DNA of 64,000 nt from Hyphomicrobiales bacterium (GTDB lineage Bacteria > Pseudomonadota > Alphaproteobacteria > Rhizobiales > Aestuariivirgaceae): NCBI GenBank assembly GCA_016710435.1, contig JADJVV010000001.1, positions 2,998,501-3,062,500 on the forward strand, in the 5' to 3' direction. Position numbers and translations under genes: made by a program. Positions 1-12,731 of this stretch are shown piece after piece. A model generated the notes under the pieces. It did not search any database. It was not told where the DNA came from and saw only the letters and a program-made list of their open reading frames with translations. Positions within the stretch are counted from its first letter, which is position 1; each line of letters opens with the position of its first letter.

Positions 1-26
1 TCAAGAAAGCCCGTGATCTTGCCCAT
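1..26 (-). CDS. gltD: glutamate synthase small subunit, N-terminal fragment
   Basis: Reading leftwards from the ATG at 26-24, the first eight residues are MGKITGFL, which matches the usual start of GltD (MGKxTGFLE). The rest lies outside the window. It begins 2 nt after the gltB stop, so the two subunits are co-transcribed. GltD is the NADPH-oxidising flavoprotein that passes electrons to GltB. The identification rests on eight residues plus position. Confidence 0.8.
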
Positions 27-28
27 GA

Positions 29-4705
<4,677 letters not shown>

Positions 4706-4744
4706 GATCGGCGCTCCTCAAGTAATCCGCCTCGCGGCGTCAGA

Positions 4745-4765
4745 AAGGACAGTATCTCTGTCCTT
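4745..4765. promoter_or_regulatory. perfect 8-bp inverted repeat in the gltB leader
   Basis: AAGGACAG at 4745-4752 and CTGTCCTT at 4758-4765 form a perfect dyad with a 5-nt spacer, starting 40 bp upstream of the gltB start codon. It could be a repressor or activator site for gltBD, or an mRNA hairpin. There is no U-tract, so a terminator is unlikely. No known regulator is recognised from the sequence. Confidence 0.45.
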
Positions 4766-4859
4766 AAATTTCAGAGGTTGACGATACACGCAAGTTAAAA
4801 TTCAAACCAGCCGGGAAAACGAAACATTATTGCGCCCGACTATCGGAGCCTACGGAGGC

Positions 4860-4869
4860 GGGGGGGGGG
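4860..4869. other. G10 homopolymer, possible assembly junction
   Basis: Ten consecutive G residues sit at the 5' side of an orphan reading frame. The window also contains a clear 500-bp poly-G/poly-C artefact at 35.7-36.2 kb, so this run may mark a similar misjoin. It could also be natural. The surrounding stretch 4706-4900 holds the gltB leader and shows no other gene. Confidence 0.4.
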
Positions 4870-4900
4870 TTGGCTAGACCGTCAGGACCGCGTTTGCCTC

Positions 4901-5098
4901 GTGACCAGCAAGACCCCGAACAGCTTCAACGATGCTGATGTGTCGGGGACCAAGTGGTTGCCCCGCAAGGCTGCTGAAGCCCAGGCCAGCAAGGACCCCA
5001 GCACGCTCCGCGTGTTTGACTACAGCAAGGATCCGCTGGTGACCGGCGGCACCTATGCCTCGGCCGAAGACCTCTGCAACAAGCACTTCACCAATTAG
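4901..5098 (+). CDS. unidentified protein, probably only the C-terminal part
   Basis: A 65-codon frame starts at GTG 4901, but the frame is open back to 4799 through the G10 run. There is no convincing ribosome site at the GTG. The residues look like real coding sequence (for example RVFDYSKDPLVTGG and SAEDLCNKHFTN). A strong intrinsic terminator follows 27 bp after the stop, as expected for the 3' end of a genuine transcription unit. I infer a longer gene whose 5' part is missing or collapsed at the G-run. I do not recognise the family. The overlapping minus-strand frame (4874-5104) looks like a shadow. Confidence 0.5.
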   Translation: MTSKTPNSFNDADVSGTKWLPRKAAEAQASKDPSTLRVFDYSKDPLVTGGTYASAEDLCNKHFTN

Positions 5099-5125
5099 CC
5101 ACAAGTGATTGGCGTTGTGCTTCAG

Positions 5126-5158
5126 TCTCCCCGCGCCATGGTGCGGGGAGATTTCTTC
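5126..5158 (+). terminator. intrinsic terminator (bidirectional)
   Basis: TCTCCCCGC at 5126-5134 pairs perfectly with GCGGGGAGA at 5143-5151 around an 8-nt loop and is followed by TTTCTTC. It lies between the convergent ends of the unidentified 65-codon gene and the rhodanese gene and can serve both. Confidence 0.8.
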
Positions 5159-5168
5159 ATGTCAGTCC

Positions 5169-5480
5169 TCAGCCCCGGACGATGGAATAGCCGGCCTGTA
5201 CCCAGCCCATGATGCCGCCTGCGAGGATACGGGGTTCCACTCCACCGATGGCATCCAGCGCGCTTGCGTTCATGCGGGTACGCGCTCCGCTGGCGCAGTA
5301 GAAGATCACCGGCTTGCCGTTCGACTCAACCGGCACCGGCGTGAGGCGGGAGAGGGGAAGGTTGCGGTCGTTCGCAATGTGCCCGGAACCACGCTCGCCG
5401 GGTTCCCGTACATCGACAAGCACCGCTCCCTGGTCGATCAGCGCCTTGGCCTCCTGCGGGGTGATGCTGGCGATCTTCAT
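5169..5480 (-). CDS. rhodanese-domain sulfurtransferase
   Basis: This single-domain rhodanese (103 residues from ATG 5480) carries a persulfide on Cys62 in the loop CASGARTR. It also has the family DVREPGE and GHI motifs. The ATG at 5480 is preferred because GGAG lies 9 nt upstream; in-frame ATG 5531 and GTG 5537 would add 17-19 residues but have no ribosome site. It is divergent from an ETHE1-like persulfide dioxygenase across a palindrome at 5571-5594. This pairing is typical of sulfide/persulfide detoxification loci, where the rhodanese moves sulfane sulfur to or from glutathione. Confidence 0.9.
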   Translation of the reverse strand: MKIASITPQEAKALIDQGAVLVDVREPGERGSGHIANDRNLPLSRLTPVPVESNGKPVIFYCASGARTRMNASALDAIGGVEPRILAGGIMGWVQAGYSIVRG

Positions 5481-5570
5481 GGACTTTTTCTCCGGGAGAA
5501 GGGATTTGAGAATATTGCGGAAGGGGTTCATGATCACAATCTGGGAAAGGCCGAGGGGTGTCCGGCCACT

Positions 5571-5594
5571 GCATATTAGGTGTTTCTAATATGC
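5571..5594. promoter_or_regulatory. AT-rich palindrome, candidate operator of a BigR/SqrR-type repressor
   Basis: GCATATTAG (5571-5579) and CTAATATGC (5586-5594) form a perfect 9-bp inverted repeat with a 6-nt spacer. It is placed between the divergent rhodanese and persulfide dioxygenase genes and about 43 bp before the latter's start. AT-rich palindromes in this position are known for ArsR-family persulfide sensors of the BigR type, which control the same kind of gene pair. No ArsR gene lies nearby, so control would be in trans. Confidence 0.65.
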
Positions 5595-5636
5595 GCTCTG
5601 ATGAATATATGTCAACCCTTGCTACGGAGTTGATCG

Positions 5637-6527
5637 ATGACGATGGCCGCCAAACCTCATATTCACGCGTGGTTCGATGCCCCCACCAATACCGTCACCT
5701 ATCTAGTGGCGGACCCCGAAACGAAACGGGCCGCCGTGATCGATCCTGTGTTCGACTACGACCACAAGTCCGGCAAGGCCGACGTCACCTCGGTTGAGGC
5801 CGTGCTGACCAAGGCAGGGGAGGAGGGGTACGCAATCGACTGGGTTCTCGAAACCCATGTCCATGCCGACCACCTGTCAGGCGCGCCCTACATCAAGCTG
5901 AAGACCGGCGCGAAAGTGGCCATCGGAGAGAACATCCGGGAGGTGCAGCAGATCTTCCGGCCCATCTTCAACGCCATGGATGTCTCGGGCTCCGGGGCCG
6001 AGTTCGATCGCTTGGTGAAGGAGGGCGACACAATCGCAATCGGCAACCTCGCCTGCGAAGTCATAGCAACGCCCGGCCACACGCCCGCCTGCGTGTCTTT
6101 CCGGATCGGCAACGCAGTTTTCGTCGGCGATACGATGTTCATGCCCGACTATGGAACGGCGCGGGCAGATTTCCCCGGAGGTGATGCCCGCACGCTTTAC
6201 CGTTCCATCCGCCGACTGCTGGCGCTCCCGCGCGAGACACGCCTTTTCATGTGCCACGACTACCTGCCCAAGGAAGGCCGCACGTCCTTCGCCTGGGAGA
6301 CGACGGTGGGAGAGGAACTGGACCGCAACATCCATGTGAATGGCACGGTAAGCGAGGATGATTTCGTGGCCATGCGCACCGCCCGCGACAAGACGCTCTC
6401 TGCGCCGGCCCTGCTGCTGCCCTCCATCCAGATCAACATGCGGGCCGGAAAGCTGCCCCCCGCCGATAGCAACGGCATCCATTACATCAAGGTACCCGTG
6501 AGCCTGCCGCAGGGTGTTCCCGCGTAG
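5637..6527 (+). CDS. ETHE1/Blh-like metallo-beta-lactamase-fold persulfide dioxygenase
   Basis: This 296-residue metallo-beta-lactamase-fold enzyme carries the metal motif HVHADH at residues 74-79 (in ETHVHADHLSG). The later conserved pieces are TPGHTPAC, GDTMFMPDYGTAR and CHDY. This pattern matches the ETHE1/Blh group rather than hydrolytic glyoxalase II. These mononuclear iron enzymes oxidise glutathione persulfide to sulfite. ACGGAG lies 7 nt before the ATG. It is divergent from a rhodanese and followed 65 bp later by an EamA permease in the same direction. The activity is inferred from family and context. Confidence 0.88.
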   Translation: MTMAAKPHIHAWFDAPTNTVTYLVADPETKRAAVIDPVFDYDHKSGKADVTSVEAVLTKAGEEGYAIDWVLETHVHADHLSGAPYIKLKTGAKVAIGENIREVQQIFRPIFNAMDVSGSGAEFDRLVKEGDTIAIGNLACEVIATPGHTPACVSFRIGNAVFVGDTMFMPDYGTARADFPGGDARTLYRSIRRLLALPRETRLFMCHDYLPKEGRTSFAWETTVGEELDRNIHVNGTVSEDDFVAMRTARDKTLSAPALLLPSIQINMRAGKLPPADSNGIHYIKVPVSLPQGVPA

Positions 6528-6592
6528 CCTGCATTTGTGCCGCCAGGCAAAGCTCTCTATGAGTCGTCCGGATTTTTCATTCCGGCGGACCC

Positions 6593-7492
6593 ATGACTCA
6601 TTCTTCAAACGTGCGTGGCATCATTTACATGGTGCTGGCCGGCCTCAGCTTCGTGAGCTGCGACAGCTTCCTGAAATTGATGCTGGCCGATGTACCGCCG
6701 CTCCAATCGCTCGTCCTGCGCGGCGTGTCCGCCACGGTTTGGTGCTTTGCCCTGCTGGTGGTCATGCGCCAACTGAAGGACCTGCCGAAGCTGTTGGAAT
6801 TCTGGACCTTCATGCGAACACTGGCGGAAGTGGTCGCCGTGTCGGCCTTCATTCTCGGCCTCGCCAAGGTGCCGCTGGCGGATATCACCGCCATCTATCA
6901 GGTGGCACCGCTCTTCGTGCTGGCGGGCGCCAGCCTGATGTGGGGTGAACACGTGGGGCCCGTCCGCTGGGTCTTGATCGGGCTCGGCCTCGCAGGCGCG
7001 CTTCTGGTGGCTCAACCCGGCAGCGCCAGCGCGTCGCCCTACGCCTTGCTGGGCTTTGTGACCGCTGTGGCCGCGGCCTTGCGCGATCTCCTCTCGCGCA
7101 AGGCACCCGCAGACATTCCGGGATTTGTTGTTGCCTTTGGCGTCATCATCGCCGTGATGGTGGCGTCCTTTGTCAACAACCAGCTGTTTGAGGGCTGGGC
7201 CCCGGTGCCCGCCCGAACCTGGGCCTATTCCATCGGGTCTGGCTTCTTCGTCATGCTCGGCCACTACTTCGTCTTCTCATCCTTCCGCCACGCCACGGCC
7301 CGGGCCGTTGCACCGTTCTACTACTGCTCGACATTGGCGGCTGCGGTCTATGGCGCGGTCTTCTTCGGCGAATGGCTCAACACGCTGGCGGTGGCCGGCA
7401 TGGTGCTCATCATCGCCTGCGGACTTGGCGTGCTCGCCTTCGAACGCAAGAACTCTCCGATCCGTGGACCGGAGAGTTTCGAAGGGTTGTGA
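6593..7492 (+). CDS. EamA/DMT-family inner-membrane transporter
   Basis: The protein has 299 residues and about ten hydrophobic segments arranged as two EamA repeats of five. Each repeat carries the usual Arg/Gly-rich turns (VLRGVSATVW in the first; the second starts near residue 145). The drug/metabolite superfamily includes exporters of amino acids, purines and other small metabolites, and the substrate cannot be read from the sequence. It follows the persulfide dioxygenase by 65 bp and could share its promoter. A 9-bp inverted repeat (7451-7459 with 7470-7478) lies inside the last codons and may be part of a terminator. Confidence 0.85.
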   Translation: MTHSSNVRGIIYMVLAGLSFVSCDSFLKLMLADVPPLQSLVLRGVSATVWCFALLVVMRQLKDLPKLLEFWTFMRTLAEVVAVSAFILGLAKVPLADITAIYQVAPLFVLAGASLMWGEHVGPVRWVLIGLGLAGALLVAQPGSASASPYALLGFVTAVAAALRDLLSRKAPADIPGFVVAFGVIIAVMVASFVNNQLFEGWAPVPARTWAYSIGSGFFVMLGHYFVFSSFRHATARAVAPFYYCSTLAAAVYGAVFFGEWLNTLAVAGMVLIIACGLGVLAFERKNSPIRGPESFEGL

Positions 7493-7512
7493 GGCGCCGC
7501 TGAGAGGGAACC

Positions 7513-7926
7513 TCACTTCATCAGCTGGCCGCGGATTTCACCGTCCGGATATTTCATCGTGTGGATGTTGAGATAGGTGCGGCCCGCCTGCAGGTCGGCC
7601 AGCTGCGCGTCAGTGATGTCCCCCGATCCTTTTGCAATATTGGCGCTGATGTCGATCATCGGCGGTGCGTTTTCACCGGCAGCGGCCGGCCCGTGAATGT
7701 GGGCAGCCGTGGCGTCACCCGTGAGATCCTTCGAGGTCACTTCCCAACTCACCTTCTTGGTATCGGTATCAACGGTGACGGTGGCCATGCCGCTGCCCTT
7801 GCTGTCGGTTGCTGGCGGTACTTCGGAAGCGGCGGTCAGATCGGCCTTGAAGGTGAGCATCTCGGCCTGAGCAAAGCTGGCACCTGCCACCATGAGGGTG
7901 GCGACGGTCAGAGCAAACAGTTTCAT
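7513..7926 (-). CDS. secreted CHRD-domain protein
   Basis: This 137-residue protein has a Sec signal peptide (hydrophobic core LFALTVATLMVAGASFA, cleavage likely after AQA). One CHRD domain follows, shown by the core AAHIHGPA and the C-terminal YLNIHT...PDGEIRGQL. CHRD domains were first seen in chordin, and their bacterial role is poorly defined, with a binding or structural role outside the membrane supposed. AGGAG precedes the ATG. It lies 30 bp downstream of a secreted PQQ-type dehydrogenase on the same strand and is probably in the same operon. Confidence 0.9.
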   Translation of the reverse strand: MKLFALTVATLMVAGASFAQAEMLTFKADLTAASEVPPATDSKGSGMATVTVDTDTKKVSWEVTSKDLTGDATAAHIHGPAAAGENAPPMIDISANIAKGSGDITDAQLADLQAGRTYLNIHTMKYPDGEIRGQLMK

Positions 7927-7955
7927 CGGAGTATCTCCTGTTGGGGTTCGGTTGA

Positions 7956-9293
7956 TCAGGGTTTGGAATAGGTGATGCGCCAGATGGTGCCGTTGCCATC
8001 CTCGCTCACCAGCAGTGCACCGTCCTTTGCGACGGCAACACCCACGGGCCGGCCCCAGACCTTGTCGTCAGCCAGCACGAAGCCTGTCATGAAGTCCACA
8101 TAATCGCCGGTGGGCTTGCCATCCTTGAAGGGCAGGCGAACCACCTTGTAGCCCGTCCGGCTGCCCCGGTTCCACGAGCCGTGCAGGGTGACAAACGCAT
8201 CACCGCGAACTTCCGCCGGGAAGTTCTTGCCGGTGTAGAAGGCAATGCCGAGCGGCGCGGAATGCGCCTGCATCAGCACGTCCGGCACCGTGACCTTGTC
8301 CGCGAGATCGGGGCGCTTGCTGGGGGGACGGTCGTCCTCATGCTTGCCGATGTAATACCAAGGCCAGCCATAGAACGCGCCGCTCTTCACCCGCGTCGCA
8401 TATTCCAGCGGCGTATCGGGACCAAGGCCATCACGCTCATTCACCACGCACCACGGCTCACCCGTGTTGGGCTGAATGGTGAGGCCTGCACAGTTGCGCA
8501 AGCCGGTGGCGAAAGTCTTCTTATCCTTGCCCATCGGATCGAAGGTGAGCACCTGCGCGCGGTCGGCTTCGGTATCCCACGTCGCCCCAAGTCCGTTCTT
8601 CTTTTCCCAGCCCTTGATACCGCCTTCTTCGAAAGGTTGCGGCGCCATGTCGAGTGCCACGTTGGAACCCGACCCGACGCTCAGGTAGAAGCGCTTGCCG
8701 TCCGGAGAGAACTGGATGTCGCGCGTCCAGTGATGCGCCGCCGGAATGTAGTCGACGATCACCTCCGGCTTTGCCGCCGTCTCCATGTCACCATCGGCAT
8801 AGGGGAAGCGCACCACGCTGTTGCTGTTGGCGATATAGACATGCGTAGGCTTGGCCCCCGGCGGATAGAACGCAATGCCGTAAGGCTGGTGCAGATCTTT
8901 CACAAATACGGATGCTTTCTCCACCTTGCCGGACTTGCCCAAGCGATAGACCCGGACCTGGTTGGCCTTGCTGTCGGCCACGAACAGGTCCCCGTTCGGC
9001 GCCACCCGCAGCGCCCGCGGGTTCTCGACCTTGTCGGCGATCATTTCGGCGGAATAACCCGGTGGCAATTTGGGCTTTGCGCCATCCGGCATTGGAACCG
9101 GCTGTGCGAAGGCGGACTCCTCCGGATTGGGGGCAGCCTCCGGCATGTCCTTGGCGGTGATCTTGCGGGTGACGCCCGGAGCGTCATCCTTCCAGCTTCC
9201 GAATGCGGCCTTTCCGGTCTTGACCGTCTCGACCGCGAGGGCCGGTGCGGCCAGGGTGAGGGCAAACAACAGCGTTGCAGTACGCAGGCCCAT
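7956..9293 (-). CDS. periplasmic PQQ-dependent sugar (sorbosone-type) dehydrogenase
   Basis: The protein has 445 residues with a signal peptide (MGLRTATLLFALTLAAPALA). It matches the soluble glucose/sorbosone dehydrogenase beta-propeller family: repeated blade motifs such as PRALRVAPNGDLFVAD, the PYGIAFYPPG segment, FATGLRNCAGLT, and a C-terminal VGVAVAKDGALLVSEDGNG. Members use PQQ to oxidise aldoses or sorbosone in the periplasm, but the substrate here is unknown and some relatives have no proven activity. The CHRD gene follows after 30 bp. No PQQ-biosynthesis genes are in the window. Confidence 0.85.
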   Translation of the reverse strand: MGLRTATLLFALTLAAPALAVETVKTGKAAFGSWKDDAPGVTRKITAKDMPEAAPNPEESAFAQPVPMPDGAKPKLPPGYSAEMIADKVENPRALRVAPNGDLFVADSKANQVRVYRLGKSGKVEKASVFVKDLHQPYGIAFYPPGAKPTHVYIANSNSVVRFPYADGDMETAAKPEVIVDYIPAAHHWTRDIQFSPDGKRFYLSVGSGSNVALDMAPQPFEEGGIKGWEKKNGLGATWDTEADRAQVLTFDPMGKDKKTFATGLRNCAGLTIQPNTGEPWCVVNERDGLGPDTPLEYATRVKSGAFYGWPWYYIGKHEDDRPPSKRPDLADKVTVPDVLMQAHSAPLGIAFYTGKNFPAEVRGDAFVTLHGSWNRGSRTGYKVVRLPFKDGKPTGDYVDFMTGFVLADDKVWGRPVGVAVAKDGALLVSEDGNGTIWRITYSKP

Positions 9294-9425
9294 GGCATCT
9301 CTCCGCTTGTTCAGGGAAACAATCGAGTCTCAACGCGGGCGAGTGGCGAACGTTCCACTTTGCGGTTTTCCTGCAGACCCGATGCAGTTATGAGGTGGCT
9401 CATCTGGAAAGGGAAAAAGCCACTC

Positions 9426-10469
9426 ATGAATTTCGCCTCCGACAACGTCTACGGCGTCGATCCGCGCATAATGCAAGCCATGGTGGAGGCAAACAGCCGT
9501 TTGACCGATGTGTCGTACTGCCACGACGACGGCGCGAAGGAAGTCGACGCACGCCTTTCACGAATCTTTGATCGCGAGGTTCGGGCGTTTCTGGTGGTGA
9601 ACGGGACGGGCGCCAACTCGCTCGCACTCTCCGCCATGTGCCCCACCTACGGCGGCGTCTTCTGCCACGAGATGAGCCATATCAACACGGACGAATGCAA
9701 TTGCCCGGAATTGTTCATGGGGGGTGGCAAACTGATCACCATGCCGGGGGCAGGTGCCAAGCTCGCGCCTGCCGCATTTGCTGAGAAGCTCTCGCAATTC
9801 GGGCATGGCGAGCACGGCGCCAAGCCCTGTGCGCTTTCGATCACAAACACCACCGAACTCGGTACCGTATATACGCCTGCGGAGATCGCAGCCCTGTCCG
9901 CCGTTGCTGCCCCGCGCGGCATGAAGGTGCACATGGACGGCGCACGCTTTGCCAACGCGCTCGTCTCACTGGGATGCACACCCGCCGAGATGACGTGGAA
10001 GGCCGGCGTTGACGTGCTCTCGTTTGGCGGCACCAAGAACGGCGGCATGATCCTGGAGGCCGTGGTGTTTTTCGACACGGCACTCGCCGAGGATTTCCTC
10101 TACCGCCGCAAGCGCACGGGGCAACTCATCTCCAAGGGACGCTTCCTCTCCGCCCAGATGCTCGCCTATCTGCAGGACGACGTCTGGCTGGCCAACGCCC
10201 GCCGGGCCAACGGGTTGGCGCATACACTGGCCAAGGGCATGCAGGAATCGAACCGCGTCAGGCTTACCAATCCCGTCGAGGCCAACGAAGTCTTCGCTGT
10301 GATGCCGAAGCCGATGTTCGACACGCTCCAGGCCAGGGGCGCCCGCTTCTATGACTGGCCGTGGGACGGCCTGGCGCCGGACGAAATCCACTGCCGCTTC
10401 GTCACATCCTTCGCCACGCCAGAAGCCCACGTCACGGAGTTCCTCGCGATGATGCGGGCGTGCGCGTAA
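9426..10469 (+). CDS. ltaE: low-specificity L-threonine aldolase
   Basis: This fold-type I PLP enzyme cleaves threonine or allo-threonine to glycine and acetaldehyde. It has 347 residues from ATG 9426, with N-terminal FASDN, the cofactor Asp/Arg in HMDGARFANA and the PLP lysine Lys204 in FGGTKNGG. The frame continues upstream without a stop, but the family start and a purine-rich GGAAAGGG region support 9426. It is convergent with the racemase-family gene. Glycine production could tie in with the methylglycine metabolism at 39-41 kb, though that is only an inference. Confidence 0.92.
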   Translation: MNFASDNVYGVDPRIMQAMVEANSRLTDVSYCHDDGAKEVDARLSRIFDREVRAFLVVNGTGANSLALSAMCPTYGGVFCHEMSHINTDECNCPELFMGGGKLITMPGAGAKLAPAAFAEKLSQFGHGEHGAKPCALSITNTTELGTVYTPAEIAALSAVAAPRGMKVHMDGARFANALVSLGCTPAEMTWKAGVDVLSFGGTKNGGMILEAVVFFDTALAEDFLYRRKRTGQLISKGRFLSAQMLAYLQDDVWLANARRANGLAHTLAKGMQESNRVRLTNPVEANEVFAVMPKPMFDTLQARGARFYDWPWDGLAPDEIHCRFVTSFATPEAHVTEFLAMMRACA

Positions 10470-10515
10470 TACGTTCCCATTCCCGTCTTGGCCGCTGAGT
10501 TGGATTTCTCCGCCA

Positions 10516-11544
10516 TCACCCATTCGGCCAGGTGTCGCTGACCTTGTAACCGTCCGGGTACGGATCATCCGGATCGAGCAGCAGTGTCGTCTGCCCGCTG
10601 ATCCAGGCGCGGCCCGTGATCTGGGGGATGATGGCCTTGTGGTTGCCCACCGTGGTCTCACCCGAGATCGTGCCGATGAATTGCGAGTCGATCACGCTCC
10701 GGCCGATGTAGGTATCACCCACCTTCATCAGGCCCTTGGCATGCAGTACCGCCATGAGGGCCGAGCAGCCCGTACCCGTGGGTGAACGGTCCAGCTTGCC
10801 GGGATTGACCACACAGGAATTGCGTGACGTCAGCACGCCGTCTTTCCGTTCCAGCGGTTCACGCATGAAGCAGAAGGCATAATGCTTCCAGTCCGGCAGG
10901 TCCGGGTGGTGGAAGGGCAGTTGCTCGTTGGCGGCCTTCACCAGCTTCCGGCCCAGCGCGGCAATGACGTGGGCGTTCTGCGGCGTGATCGAGAGGCCGA
11001 AGTCCGCCACGTCGGCCATCACGAAGCTGTCGCCGCCGAAGGCCGTATCCACCTTCACCTTGCCCACGCCTTCAACCTCCAGCGTCGCCTCCAGGTGCGG
11101 CGCGAAGGAGGGCACGTTGGTGAGCGTGATGCTCTCGGCCTTGCCGTTGCGGCACGAGGCGGACACTTCGATCAGTCCGGCAGGCGCTTCCAGTGTGAGG
11201 TGCGTCAACGGCTCCAGCATGGGAATGATGCCTGCATCCAGCAGCACGGTCGCCACGCAGATGCAGTTCGATCCCGACATGGGCGGCGTGTCTTCCGGCT
11301 CCATGATGATGAAGCCCATCTGCGCCTTGGGATTTTTGGGCGGCACCAGCATGTTCACATGACGGAACACGCCGCCGCGCGGCTCGTTCAGCACGAAAGC
11401 CCGGAGCTTTCCGTCATTGGCAATGTAACGGGACTGCTCCCACACCGTATTACCGGGAGGAGGGGCCACGCCCCCCACGATCACATCACCGACCTCGCCT
11501 TCGGCATGGCAATTGATGATGTGGATGGATTTCGTGGAGCGCAT
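10516..11544 (-). CDS. proline racemase superfamily protein with Ser/Thr at the two catalytic positions
   Basis: The protein has 342 residues, the normal length for proline racemase, 4-hydroxyproline 2-epimerase and trans-3-hydroxy-L-proline dehydratase. These enzymes use two facing residues as acid and base. Here the first motif is MSGSN (Ser90 instead of the classical Cys) and the second is DRSPTGTGC (Thr256 instead of Cys, with Cys260 four residues on). Family members with Cys/Cys, Ser/Cys and Cys/Thr pairs are known. The pair seen here would be Ser/Thr, so neither racemase nor dehydratase activity can be assumed. It is the last gene of the minus-strand cluster beginning with the amidohydrolase at 16296 and is 29 bp downstream of the Fe-alcohol dehydrogenase. 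Confidence 0.85.
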   Translation of the reverse strand: MRSTKSIHIINCHAEGEVGDVIVGGVAPPPGNTVWEQSRYIANDGKLRAFVLNEPRGGVFRHVNMLVPPKNPKAQMGFIIMEPEDTPPMSGSNCICVATVLLDAGIIPMLEPLTHLTLEAPAGLIEVSASCRNGKAESITLTNVPSFAPHLEATLEVEGVGKVKVDTAFGGDSFVMADVADFGLSITPQNAHVIAALGRKLVKAANEQLPFHHPDLPDWKHYAFCFMREPLERKDGVLTSRNSCVVNPGKLDRSPTGTGCSALMAVLHAKGLMKVGDTYIGRSVIDSQFIGTISGETTVGNHKAIIPQITGRAWISGQTTLLLDPDDPYPDGYKVSDTWPNG

Positions 11545-11573
11545 GTCATTCCCCCGTCAGGCCGTGCAGAGGG

Positions 11574-12731
11574 TCAGAGATCCCCCACGACGCATTTCTT
11601 TGCCAGCGCCTTATACTGCTTCACGGAGAAATCAACCGGGTTGCCGCCGTGGGACGGGTCGCGGCGGGCCATTTCCGCCACCGTGTCCAGCTGCTTCGTG
11701 TCGATGCCGATATCCGCCAGCGTGTGGGGAATGCCGCATTCCTTGCGGAGTGCCAGCACCCACTTCATGAAACCGTTGAAACCGCCCTTGATGCCCAGAT
11801 AGGCCGCGGCGCGTTCGATCTTCGCCTCCACCTTCTTGCGGTTGGCTTTCAGCACATACGGCATGATTATGCCATTCAGCGTGCCGTGATGGGCATTGTA
11901 GAGGCCGCCGAACGGGTGGGACAGCGAATGGATCGCCCCCAGGCCCTTCTGGAAAGCCGTGGCGCCCATCGACGACGCCACCAGCATGTTGCCGCGCGCA
12001 TCCAGGTCCTTGCCCTTCTTCACGGCCTTGGCGAGGTTCTCCTTCACGAGCCGCATGCCTTCGATGGCAATGCCTTCCGCTGCCGGATGATAGAACGGCG
12101 AACACAGGGCTTCGAGACAATGGGCGAAAGCATCGAAACCCGTCGCGGCCGTCAGCTTCGCCGGAAGCCCGACCGTCAGTTCCGGGTCGAGTACGGCAAA
12201 TCTTGGCATCACGCCCGGGTGGAAGATGATCTTCTTCTCGTGTGTCTTGGTGTTGGTGATGACGGCGGCGCGGCCCACTTCGGAACCGGTGCCCGCCGTT
12301 GTCGGAATGCAGATGTTGGGCGCGATCGTGCTGGCATCGGCGCGCGTCCACCAGTCATCCACGTCTTCCAGGTCGAAGATCGAGACTTTCTGCGAATGCA
12401 TCAGCGCGATCATCTTGCCCGTGTCGAGTGCCGAGCCCCCGCCAAAGCAGATCACGCCGTCATGGCCGCCGTCGCGATAGACCTTGCAGCCGTCGAGCAC
12501 GTTGGCTTCCGTCGGGTTCGGAACCACGTCGGAAAACATGGCGCGGCCCAGGCCCGACTTCTCGAGGTTGGCGAGGATGTCCTTCACCATGTCCGTGCCG
12601 GCAAGGCCCCTGTCGGTCACGAACAGCGGCTTCTTCATGCCGGCTTCGGTGCAGAACTGCGGAAGGTCCTTCACCCGGCCATTGCCGAAGCGCATCGGAT
12701 TGGGAAAGTTGAAATTGCGATTGGGGATCAT
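11574..12731 (-). CDS. iron-containing (type III) alcohol dehydrogenase
   Basis: The protein has 385 residues. Its N-terminal nucleotide-binding domain carries GGGSALDTGK, and the C-terminal all-helical domain carries the metal ligands in FDAFAHCLEA and HSLSHPFGGLYNAHHG. Family members oxidise primary alcohols or diols, or reduce aldehydes, with NAD(P). The start overlaps the stop of the aldehyde dehydrogenase gene by 4 nt (ATGA), so the two are translationally coupled and probably act in sequence, alcohol to aldehyde to acid. The exact substrate is not readable. Confidence 0.92.
   Translation of the reverse strand: MIPNRNFNFPNPMRFGNGRVKDLPQFCTEAGMKKPLFVTDRGLAGTDMVKDILANLEKSGLGRAMFSDVVPNPTEANVLDGCKVYRDGGHDGVICFGGGSALDTGKMIALMHSQKVSIFDLEDVDDWWTRADASTIAPNICIPTTAGTGSEVGRAAVITNTKTHEKKIIFHPGVMPRFAVLDPELTVGLPAKLTAATGFDAFAHCLEALCSPFYHPAAEGIAIEGMRLVKENLAKAVKKGKDLDARGNMLVASSMGATAFQKGLGAIHSLSHPFGGLYNAHHGTLNGIIMPYVLKANRKKVEAKIERAAAYLGIKGGFNGFMKWVLALRKECGIPHTLADIGIDTKQLDTVAEMARRDPSHGGNPVDFSVKQYKALAKKCVVGDL

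Noticed and set aside
4874..5104. Minus-strand ORF opposite the unidentified 65-codon gene
   Set aside because: The plus-strand frame has a terminator 27 bp downstream and more protein-like composition. The minus frame has no ribosome site.
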